This document shows positions 54,539 to 63,016 of a stretch of 64,000 nucleotides of DNA, one piece after another. The position numbers were made by a program, and so were the translations under genes. Each line of letters begins with the position of its first letter. The first letter of the stretch is position 1. The notes under the pieces are model-generated. The model was given only the letters and a program-made list of their open reading frames with translations, had not been told where the DNA came from and did not search any database. Source of the DNA: Silene latifolia. Taxonomy: Eukaryota; Streptophyta; Magnoliopsida; Caryophyllales; Caryophyllaceae. The stretch covers positions 18,963,748 through 19,027,747 of the forward strand of contig NC_133530.1 of the NCBI RefSeq assembly GCF_048544455.1, read 5' to 3'.

Positions 54539-57500
54539 TCACGGGGGCGGGTCGGGGGAAAGAGGCACAGAAGCCAAAACAGAGTCACTAGTACAAAGTT
54601 CAATAACAAAAGGAGGGGCAAGAGCCCACTCAAAACAACCGAAAAGAGAACTAGTATCATGGACGGAGTGATGTGCAATAGCATCCGCCACACGGTTAGC
54701 CGTCCTCTTCTCAAAAATCAGCTTCAAATGGGGTGAGTCCTGCAAGAGGGCCCTACACTCAAGAATGATGTTAGTATAAGGACCACACGGGGCAGTAGTC
54801 AGTAAAATAGAGTTGACGGCATCCAGACAATCAGACGCAATCAGAACATTGTTCACAAGGACACTAGAACGTAAAAGCCCATCGCGGATGGCAAGAACTT
54901 CACACAGGAAAGGGTCGCTCCCAGGGAAGCGGAGTGACCACCCTAAAACCCAAGACCCAAGACAGTCTCTAATGACACACCCCAAACTGGCTAAACAAGA
55001 AGAGGGAGAAAGGGCCGCATCAACGTTGGTTTTGAGCCAACCATGCGGCGGAGGGGCCCAGCTAATAGGAAAGCTAAAGGCATCAAGGGGGGTGGTACCG
55101 GTGCACAGGGCAGCGGGGGTGCGGTCATTGGCTCTAGTCCAGGTAAAGGTTTGGGAGAAGATAGAGGTGCAGAAGGAAGAAGAGGGCCGAGGGTTAGAAG
55201 GGGAGAAGATAAAGTCACAGCGCCTCATCCAAAGGCGCCAGATGGCAAAAGTGAAAAGGGTGTTCCAGTTAGGGGAAGGAGAGTTACAGTTATCGAAAAT
55301 CCAAGAGTGAAGGTCAGAGGCGAAGAAAGAATTAGGGACTTTAAGTGAGGCCCAAAAGTCAGAGGCGAGACTGCAATCACGGAGGGCGTGGAGAGAAGTC
55401 TCAGGGAGGGAGGGACTGTGGCAGAGGGAGCAAGAAGGGGAAGGGATGATGTTTCTAGCGAAGAGAGAAGCTTTGTGTGGTAATTTGTTCCACCACACAA
55501 GCCACAGGAAGACTTTGATCCTAGGTTGAGTATGGATGTCCCACAGCCACGACAAGTCAGGGGAGAGGGGGGTGGGTGACAAAGGTGGGAGAGGGGGGCC
55601 AGAGAGGTGATGGTAGGTGTCCCCCACAGAGAACTTGCCTTTGGGGGCAAGGGAGGTGGAGAGGATGTCGCCTCGAGGGGAGGAGGGGATGGGGATTGAG
55701 AGAATAATCTGGGTAACATGATCGGGGAGCTCGAAGTCGAGGGAGTCAAAAGACCAAGTACCATTTGTGATGATGGTGCAAAGTCTCGCCGTAGAGGAAG
55801 TAAAACTGAGAGGGCCAGTGATGACAGCCCGGAGAGGCCCTAAACTAGTCCAAGGATCATCCCACAACCGGATGGTGGAGCCGTCTCCGATGGACCAGGT
55901 GAGCTTATTTTTTAGGAAGCCCCACCCGATTCCCACATTTTTCCAAATATGGGAACCATAAGAGAAAGAACGGGGACGGGGGGTAAGGTATTTACTATGT
56001 AAGGCTTTGGCAGCAAGGGAGGATTTGTCAAGGAGGATTTTCCAACTCAGTTTAGTGGAGAGGGAATCATTGTGAAGCTTAGCGGCCTTAATACCCAGTC
56101 CACCCAAGGAGAGGGGAAGGGTAACAAGATCCCAATTGGCAAGGTGAAGTTTCCTAGAAGACTGGCTAGACCAAAGGAAGCTCCTGGTGATTTTATCAAT
56201 GTCGCGAAGAATGGAGGAGGGGAGGCGGATGCACTGCATAGTGTGGCTAGGAATGGCATTGAGGGTGGATTTGATGAGACAGATTCTCCCAGCTTTGGAT
56301 AAAAAGCGAGATTTCCAGTTGGCAAGTTTGGTTTGGATGTTGTCGAGGATGAAGCGGAGATCAGCTCTTTTGGGTTTTTTTCCGTGAAGAGGGTAGCCAA
56401 GGTAGGTGCCAAGGTTGTTAGCTTTTTTTATACCTAAGGCATCTTCAAAGAGGTGGACATCAGAGGGGGAGGTGTGTCGGGAGAAAATGATTTTGCTTTT
56501 GAGGCAGTTAATTTTTTGGCCAGAGTCGGAGCAGAAAGACAGTAAGGTGTCTTGAAGGGCACAGAGGTTTTTCTCAGAGGTTCTGCCAAAGACAAGGATG
56601 TCATCAGCAAAGAGAAGATGAGAGAAAGCAGCTCCCCCTTTCCCGAGGGGGTAAGGGGTCCAATCATTGTCGTGACAAGACTGATGGATGAGACGAGAGA
56701 GGGCCTCCATACAAATAATGAAAATGTAGGGAGAGAGGGGATCGCCTTGTCGGATACCCCTGGAGGGAAGGAAGTTGTCGAGAGCAGTACCATTAAGGCT
56801 AACCCGAGCGGAAGCCGTGGTGATACAGCTCATGATAAGGGAGATGGTGTCAGGGTCAATGTTGACCGCAAGAAGGCAAGTTCTAATGAAGTCCCACTCA
56901 AGTCTGTCAAAGGCCTTTTCAAGGTCAAGCTTAAGGGCGAACCAACCCAGGTTACTCTTGGAGAAGTGCATGGAGTGGAGGATCTCCGAAGCTATGATGA
57001 AATTGGTATCAGTCCCTCGACCAGGGACGGAGCTCCCTTGGTTAGGGGAGATGAGGTTGTGCAAGTGGGGTTTAAGACGGCTGACAATAATTTTTGTTAT
57101 CATCTTGTAGGTGGTGTTGCAAAGGCTAATGGGTCGGAAGTTTGTGATTTTTTGAGGGGAGGGAATCTTAGGGATAAGGGAGATAATGGTTTGGTTGATG
57201 GAGGAAGGAACAATCTTAGTTGAGAAAATATTTTTAATGAAGGGGATGAAGTCAGGTTTTATGGTGTCCCAACATCTTTTGAAGAAACCCGCGTGGTAAC
57301 CATCGGGTCCGGGGGCTTTGTTAGAGCCAAGAGAAAACAGAGCAGATCTAATTTCCTCATCAGAAGGAATCATGAAGATAGTGACGTAGGCGATTCCAGA
57401 ACTAAGGGCACTAAAGGAGGGAGGGAGGGGAGTAAAGTCTTTCTCAGTGGTAAAGAGTTTGGCAAAATAGTGGGTAATGTGACTATTGAGAGCGTCATGA

Positions 57501-58657
57501 CCAGAGATGGTGGAACCCACATCGTTAGTCAGCGAAAGGATACGGTTGAAGCATCTACGGAGGGTGACAGACTTCTGGAAAAAGGAAGTGTTCCGATCCC
57601 CATCAGTAAGCCAGCTAATGTGGGACCTATCCCTCCAGTAGTGATGCTCAAAATCAAGGACACAATTGAGGTCATGGGTGAGAGAGTCATTAAGGTCAGA
57701 AAGGAACCTAGAAGAGGGGTGGTTACAAAGGTCTTTCTGGATCCCAAGGAGACGGGAGGAAAGTCTCTTTTTCGTTTTTGGAAGACTGCCAAAGGTAGCG
57801 GCAGCCCAGTCAGTAAGGGTAAGGCCTAGGTTAGTGAGCTTAGTGGGGGGGCAGCCGAGCAGGGAGGGCCAGGTCGAGGTAACCAGGGGGAGGAAGGAGG
57901 GGTCCTGGATCCAGAACCCATCGAATTTGAAGGGTTTACTCACGGGGTGGGTGGGGATGGAAGTTTTAAGAATGATAGGGCAATGGTCCGAGGAGAGACG
58001 AGTCAAGTGAAGGTTATGGGAATTGGGGTAATGGTCAAGCCACAACTGGTTCACCCAAACCCGGTCAAGTCTTTCCAAAATGGGGTTGATACGCCTTTTG
58101 TTGGTCCAAGTGAACTTGGGTCCAGAGAACCCGATGTCAATGAGGTCGCAAGAGTCCAGAGAATTTTTAAACAAGTCAGCTCTGCTAAGTTTGATTCCAC
58201 GGCCTCCAAGCTTGTCGGAGGGGCAAGTGACTTCATTGAAGTCACCTAAGCAAACCCAAGGGAGGTTATGAGTGCCAGACAAGTTCACGAGCTCAGTCCA
58301 AAGGGTTCGACGGATACGGAATTTGGTGCTAGCATAGACAGCAGAAAGGAGAAAATTAAAGGGAGTGAGGGGTACCTGAACCACCACATTAATGAGTTGA
58401 TTGTGCTTGTTGAGAAGGGTAACTGTTGCCTTTCCCGAGTTCCACAAAATAATAATCCCGCCAGTGAAGCCCACCGGATCCAGAACCTCAAACGAGTCAA
58501 AAGGAAGCTTGCGCACAATGTTCAGGGAGTTTGGGGAAGTAACCCGGGTTTCAGAGAGGATGACAATGGTGGGGTTGTGAGCATTGATAAGATAGGCAAG
58601 GTGGGTGCGAAAGGAAGGCCTCGCTATACCCCGACAATTCCAAAATAAAATATTCAT
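54539..58657 (-). CDS. L1 ORF2: endonuclease, reverse transcriptase, RNase H
   Basis: The 1372-residue protein carries out target-primed reverse transcription. It starts MNILFWNCRG, 23 bp after the ORF1 stop. The endonuclease covers about residues 1-225 (SETR, GDFNEV, SDHCPI). Reverse transcriptase runs roughly from 430 to 690 (NKAPGPDGYHAGFFK, LKLDLEKAFDRLEWDF, RGIRQGDPLSPYIF, FADDILVFGR). A zf-RVT region follows (RIKVFLWLVWWNKLPHKASL, CSLCHSPSLPETSLHALRDC), and near the end an RNase H with NVDAAL, CEVLAIRDGLL, ASDC and NRVADAIAHHSV. The frame stays open for 275 codons upstream, overlapping ORF1 in another phase, but that part has no LINE-like sequence, so I use the later ATG. Confidence 0.92.
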   Translation of the reverse strand: MNILFWNCRGIARPSFRTHLAYLINAHNPTIVILSETRVTSPNSLNIVRKLPFDSFEVLDPVGFTGGIIILWNSGKATVTLLNKHNQLINVVVQVPLTPFNFLLSAVYASTKFRIRRTLWTELVNLSGTHNLPWVCLGDFNEVTCPSDKLGGRGIKLSRADLFKNSLDSCDLIDIGFSGPKFTWTNKRRINPILERLDRVWVNQLWLDHYPNSHNLHLTRLSSDHCPIILKTSIPTHPVSKPFKFDGFWIQDPSFLPLVTSTWPSLLGCPPTKLTNLGLTLTDWAAATFGSLPKTKKRLSSRLLGIQKDLCNHPSSRFLSDLNDSLTHDLNCVLDFEHHYWRDRSHISWLTDGDRNTSFFQKSVTLRRCFNRILSLTNDVGSTISGHDALNSHITHYFAKLFTTEKDFTPLPPSFSALSSGIAYVTIFMIPSDEEIRSALFSLGSNKAPGPDGYHAGFFKRCWDTIKPDFIPFIKNIFSTKIVPSSINQTIISLIPKIPSPQKITNFRPISLCNTTYKMITKIIVSRLKPHLHNLISPNQGSSVPGRGTDTNFIIASEILHSMHFSKSNLGWFALKLDLEKAFDRLEWDFIRTCLLAVNIDPDTISLIMSCITTASARVSLNGTALDNFLPSRGIRQGDPLSPYIFIICMEALSRLIHQSCHDNDWTPYPLGKGGAAFSHLLFADDILVFGRTSEKNLCALQDTLLSFCSDSGQKINCLKSKIIFSRHTSPSDVHLFEDALGIKKANNLGTYLGYPLHGKKPKRADLRFILDNIQTKLANWKSRFLSKAGRICLIKSTLNAIPSHTMQCIRLPSSILRDIDKITRSFLWSSQSSRKLHLANWDLVTLPLSLGGLGIKAAKLHNDSLSTKLSWKILLDKSSLAAKALHSKYLTPRPRSFSYGSHIWKNVGIGWGFLKNKLTWSIGDGSTIRLWDDPWTSLGPLRAVITGPLSFTSSTARLCTIITNGTWSFDSLDFELPDHVTQIILSIPIPSSPRGDILSTSLAPKGKFSVGDTYHHLSGPPLPPLSPTPLSPDLSWLWDIHTQPRIKVFLWLVWWNKLPHKASLFARNIIPSPSCSLCHSPSLPETSLHALRDCSLASDFWASLKVPNSFFASDLHSWIFDNCNSPSPNWNTLFTFAIWRLWMRRCDFIFSPSNPRPSSSFCTSIFSQTFTWTRANDRTPAALCTGTTPLDAFSFPISWAPPPHGWLKTNVDAALSPSSCLASLGCVIRDCLGSWVLGWSLRFPGSDPFLCEVLAIRDGLLRSSVLVNNVLIASDCLDAVNSILLTTAPCGPYTNIILECRALLQDSPHLKLIFEKRTANRVADAIAHHSVHDTSSLFGCFEWALAPPFVIELCTSDSVLASVPLSPDPPP

Positions 58658-58679
58658 ATTGGGAGGGACAGAGAACAGA

Positions 58680-60667
58680 TCACTTAGCTCTGCTTGAGCT
58701 CTCGGGTTGACCTCTGCCACGGCCACGTCCCCGTCTAGCCCGTGGCCTGGAAGAGTGGGGTGGGGACTGCTTCTCATCTCGCACAGAGTTATAAGAAGAT
58801 TTCTGTGCGCAAAGTTTTTCACCCTGTCCCAGCTGCACCATAAGTCCAGAGCTTTCAGGCGGTTGGCAGTACAAAAATTCACTACTGCATTCGCGAAGCT
58901 CGCTACCCAGAGGTCCTTGGGTGTCGAATTCAATAGATAAATTTTTCTCAATCGAGGCAAGGTGGGAGTAGGGTCCATCAGAAATTGTAGTTCCGGTGGA
59001 ACGACCAAGGACGGGTGAAGGTGATGGTGGTGAGTGAGAAACCACATCAAGATGCAGGTTAGAACCGGGGGCAGATTGGGTAAGTCTGAAAGGTCGGGTA
59101 GGTGGGCCGGGTGGAGGCAACCCGAGAGCATCCGGGTGTTGATGAGACAAATGTTTTTGCAGGAGGGTGGCGGGTTGTACGGGTTTGCAAGGATGGACCT
59201 GAGGTTGGGTACGGTTACTTGACGCGAGACGAGGAGACGTTCGTAGGTGAAAGTGGTCTCGTTTATGGGTATCTCGGGGTGAGTGAGGGGTGGGGGTTGG
59301 AAGTAATCCTCTGGATTCGCATCCGGGTGGAAGAGGAGAAGGGTGGTATTTTTTCGTGATGGAGGTGTGGGTTGGAACAGGGGTGAGGGTGGAAAGTAAG
59401 TTGTTGGGACAAGGAAGGGGAGAGGTGCTGGAAGGATAAGTGGATTCGGGTCGTCTTGTGACTGGTGATTTTTGTTCGACATTTTTTGAAGGTTTGGAGA
59501 ATGAGGAGTTTGAATTAAGGAGAAAGGGGGGGAGAAAAGGTAAAGGAGGGGTTAGTAACGGTTGGTTAAGTATAGAGGAGAGGGAGGGGAAATCAAAAAG
59601 GTGGTTAAAGTTAAAGTTGAAGAGGGAAAGGGGGGAAGTGGGGTTAAGGTCAGAGTGGGCATCAGTAGGTTCAGGGATAGGCTTTCCTAATAAGTGGGTT
59701 GAGTGTAAATTAGGAGAAGGAAAGGAGACTTTACCAGAATCATGGAAAGGGACAATGGTCCAATTTTCAGAAAGAGAATAAGGTGGGTCCTTTGTGGGGG
59801 TAGCATCAGGCTGCACAGAGTTGTCACTATCCTTATTGACTTGAGCAGGCTCAACCGGGGTTCGATTCTCAGGGATGGAACAGAGACCTTTGCAAAATCC
59901 ATGGCAACTCACACAGTAGATTTGCTTATCCGCCAACTTAATTTCTTGGCAAAAGTTTCCAAGCCAGACCTTGTTCGGGATCGGTTTCGCTTGATCCAGG
60001 TGAACTGAAATGCGGGCAAACCTGGCATTGTTCCGGTTCAGGCCATTAGGGTCGTGTTTTATAAAATTTCCGATAGAATTCCCAATAGCTTTCAGAATAT
60101 CAAGACGGTGATACTCAATGGGAAGCTCAGGAAGGATTAACCATGTTGGGATTGTTGAGATTGATGCCGTAGAAGGTTGAAAATTAGGTGTCCAAGGTTG
60201 GACGTGGAGATAGTGTCCTTGGATGAACCAGGGACCATTATCAGTGATGTTAGCAAGATCCGATGGTGATTCAGGTTTGAAGGAGTAAAATCCTTTGCCA
60301 AGACCGATGAGTTGAGGGTGCTTCTTACAATTCCAAAGCGTCTTGATGGAAGTAGCAAGATGGCCGGAATCAATTGATTTCCCGGTCAATTTTATGATAA
60401 TGGTGTTTTCCCATTTGCATCTGATAGAGTTAATCACCTGTTGGGGGATCGCAATCGAGGGATCAGGATTTGTCTGGGAATTTTTTTGGGAATTTTCCAG
60501 AATTAGGGAAAAGATAGGAAATCTGGGTTTTTCCTGAAATTGATGGGATTTGAGGATGGAATTAGTTAAAGCAGATTTGTAGGAGGTTGAGGGGGGGTTT
60601 TTATGTGGTGGAGATGGCTTGGGAGAAGGCGATGAAGATGGTGGTTGGTGTGGGTGGATGTGGTGGT
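58680..60667 (-). CDS. L1 ORF1: DUF4283-type RNA-binding protein, start missing
   Basis: ORF1 proteins of plant L1 bind the element RNA. The frame is open from the 5' junction to the stop at 58680. Early on come SYKSALTNSI, then WENTIIIKLTGK, GFYSFKPES and GPWFIQGHYLHVQPWTPNF (DUF4283), and WLILPELPIEYHRLDILKAI. A degenerate zinc knuckle follows (YCVSCHGFCKGLC), then a long Pro/Ser-rich region and a tail RPRARRGRGRGRGQPESSSR. The first possible start by table is a GTG at 60437; no in-frame ATG lies before it. Either the 5' end was truncated on insertion or a non-ATG start is used. Confidence 0.85.
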
Positions 60668-60683
60668 CCCATCAGCTTTGATT

Positions 60684-61129
60684 AAGACTTCCCTATTTTT
60701 GAAACTAACTTGGCCCATTTAATATTTTGGTTCCACACTTTCCACTAATATTTCAGTGACCATAATGCACTTCTGAGACATCATCAACATCATTCATTTA
60801 TTATTTTTTGTATAACATGCATTACAAATTAACAATGCTTAACCATTGCTCAAAATCTGAAATTATTCAATGTATATATGCTTAGATTGCTAGATAAGAC
60901 AATTTCTCTTTTGTTGCACAATTAGATTCACACCCTTCTTTTATGAGGGAACCTGCAGGTCGCAGTTACTACCTATAATGTGTACTTAGTCAATTCTTGA
61001 GTGTTTTTATAACTTGCAAACTATGTATAACAAGTTAAAAATCCTTTTTAGGGAATGACGGCCTGACGGGCTTGAATGAAGTCTAGAAGGCATAGATCGA
61101 TTGTTAGACATTGTCAAGAAACCATTTCA
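60684..61129. other. Intergenic, nothing recognised
   Basis: A/T-rich sequence right of the L1 with no reading frame of note. Confidence 0.5.
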
Positions 61130-61395
61130 ACCAAAAGTTTAAGTTGATAGTTGAAGTCCCATGATCGGTTTTATATTCTAACACACCCCCTCACACGAAT
61201 GCTCTTTGAGCTTGAAGTGTGTATGCAACTGCAGGTCTCCCCATACCTGGTGCTAATATTCCATTTTGGAATTGAAGGGGAAGGGATTCGAACCCATGAC
61301 CTGTTGATCACACTGGCTTTGATACCATGTCAAGAAATCATCTCAACCAAAAAATTTAAGCTGATGGTTAAAATTCCATGATCGATTTTATATTC
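61130..61395 (-). repeat. tRNA-like dispersed repeat (SINE-like or retroelement end)
   Basis: On the - strand the order is TGGTATCAAAGCC, about 20 bp, then GGTTCGAATCCC, resembling the A and B boxes of a Pol III promoter. On the + strand 'aaccatttcaaccaaaag' and 'aatcatctcaaccaaaa' repeat at its two sides, each followed by 'ttgatagttgaagtccc'-like sequence, so the element or its target is duplicated. A partial copy lies at 1-180. Confidence 0.55.
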
Positions 61396-62099
61396 TACCA
61401 GATAGAAATATTTTTCTTATGTTGCACAATCTGATTCACACTTTTTTGTTTTGGCCTTTGCACAAAAAACTAAATAATTTGATTTATTCCTTTTCAAGTT
61501 TAGTACTCCACTTTTTGTAAAAGCTTTAGCATATAAAGAAACAAATATGGAGTAATTGTATGGATTGTCACCTTTTATTTCCACTCAATTATTCTTGTAT
61601 TCACTAGTTTTACATCCATTTCCGTCCGAGTTATCATGTTAAACCGTTAAATGAAGTGAGAATCTAATTGTGAGACAAAAATCAATACTCATCCTAGTAA
61701 AAGATCAAAACGAAACAAACCAAGTTCAATCATTGCGACTATCTGTATTTACGTTACAATTTCCATCAAGTGATATATTCCGTACTAGGCAGTTTTTGAA
61801 CTCGTAACCAACAAAAGTTCATAAATCTATTTTCTCCACTCTCTTAAGTCTTAACTAACCTAAGAACCAAACACCAATTATATAAGTAGGCGAATAATGC
61901 ATTCACATTTTACGTGTTTTAACAAGACCAAACATAACAAAGATTAATACAAGTCCAATTTTGAGTTATTTAATCATTCAATAATCTCATCAAATTCAAT
62001 ACTTGTTTCAGTTGACTAGAGATATCAAAGATTAATACAAGTCCAATTTTAATATTAAAATTTCTAAAATAAATAGGACTAATCATATTTCCTAATACT
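61396..62099. other. Intergenic, region upstream of the ubiquitin-like leader
   Basis: A/T-rich with 'gagatatcaaagattaatac' and 'aagtccaatttt' repeated near 61940 and 62025. It may hold the distal promoter. 'ctaaaataaatagg' at about 62063 is a possible TATA-like box but is unproven. Confidence 0.4.
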
Positions 62100-62885
62100 A
62101 CTCCAAGTCGGTCAACAAACCCTATAATCCAACCAATTCTCGCAATTTCCTTCGAATTTTACAACCGGAAGGTATAATTTCTTCCTAATAATCGCATATA
62201 AACTTTTTGTATTCTTTTAATTCTTAGTTTATTTTTTATTTTTTATTTCAATTCAATTGGAATTGATGATTGTATTCGTATTTTGAGTTGATGTTAGCAC
62301 TACGATTACGGTTTTAATTTCTTCGATCATATGCTGGGTTTGATTCCCCTAATTGTTTTAAAAATTCGTCAAATTTCTGTTTAAATTCGTTGATTGTAAT
62401 AGTTCTACAATTATTGTTTATAATATCTCTTCAGCTTAGAGTTCTGATTGATTCGCTAGTTTTGTTTAAGACCGTCTTAAGCTTACAACATAGGAGCAGT
62501 TATATTAGCTATCATTAAGCGAACCGTGTTGTCATATAATTGTTTTATTCGATGGTCATATACTGACTGATGGTCATATTTGCATGCATCAATCAATTAA
62601 TCGTAATTAATATATAGATTGGGATTGCCAGTCGATAATTAATTGATGTCGATACAAGGGATTTGCCTCATGTTATCTGATCAACAACAAAACAACTAGC
62701 TGGATAAATTAAGTACAAGTAATTAACATAATAGTCTCAAATTCATAAGTAGCATCGACTATGCTTTCCTGTTTTAGGGGGTGATCATTGATTGATGATT
62801 CTGCAATTCTTATTTGGAATTGTAACATGTTTGCTTCGGGTTTTTGATGGCTCAAGTCTTAATTGATGCTTTTGATTGTGTGCAG
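62100..62885 (+). promoter_or_regulatory. Polyubiquitin-type 5' leader with intron
   Basis: Short sequence 'aaaccctataatccaacc' to 'caaccggaag' fits a 5' UTR exon. A donor 'gtataattt' at about 62171 and an acceptor 'gtgtgcag' ending at 62885 would enclose a T-rich intron of about 715 bp, placed directly before the start codon. That arrangement is known for plant polyubiquitin genes and often raises expression. It is identified because the codons that follow are ubiquitin codons. The start of transcription cannot be seen. Confidence 0.65.
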
Positions 62886-63002
62886 ATGCAAATCTTTGTT
62901 AAGACCCTTACTGGAAAGACCATTACTCTCGAAGTCGAGAGTTCTGACAAAAATATTTGTTCAAGAAGATTCAACAAAAATACTTCACATTTGTACAACT
63001 AA
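62886..63002 (+). pseudogene. Ubiquitin N-terminal fragment, 38-codon frame
   Basis: The frame begins MQIFVKTLTGKTITLEVESS and then D, the first 21 residues of ubiquitin without a change. It then leaves the ubiquitin sequence (KNICSRRFNKNT...) and stops at 63000-63002. The remaining 55 residues of ubiquitin, including the C-terminal Gly-Gly, are absent. It ends 14 bp before the ATG of the B3 gene, in another frame, so it would act as an upstream reading frame if transcribed. Confidence 0.85.
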
Positions 63003-63016
63003 AGGACATCTCCGTC

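Larger units (their letters stand above)
54478..60667 (-). mobile_element. Nearly full-length L1-type LINE with intact ORF2
   Basis: The 16-bp target duplication CCCATCAGCTTTGATT lies at 54462-54477 and 60668-60683, with a poly(T) start on the + strand. It holds ORF1 (60667-58680) and ORF2 (58657-54539) on the - strand. ORF2 has no stop over 1372 codons. ORF1 is open up to the element edge but shows no in-frame ATG there, so a little of the 5' end is probably missing. The intact frames point to a recent insertion. Many + strand open frames between 54813 and 59781 are shadows. Confidence 0.95.

Noticed and set aside
54813-59781. Many + strand open frames across the L1, for example 56552-57223 and 57293-57829
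   Set aside because: They lie opposite the intact ORF1 and ORF2. Their composition follows from the biased codons on the - strand, and they show no domain.
61255-61335. A genuine tRNA gene
   Set aside because: The A- and B-box-like parts are present, but I could not fold a full cloverleaf with an anticodon arm, and the sequence sits in a dispersed repeat.
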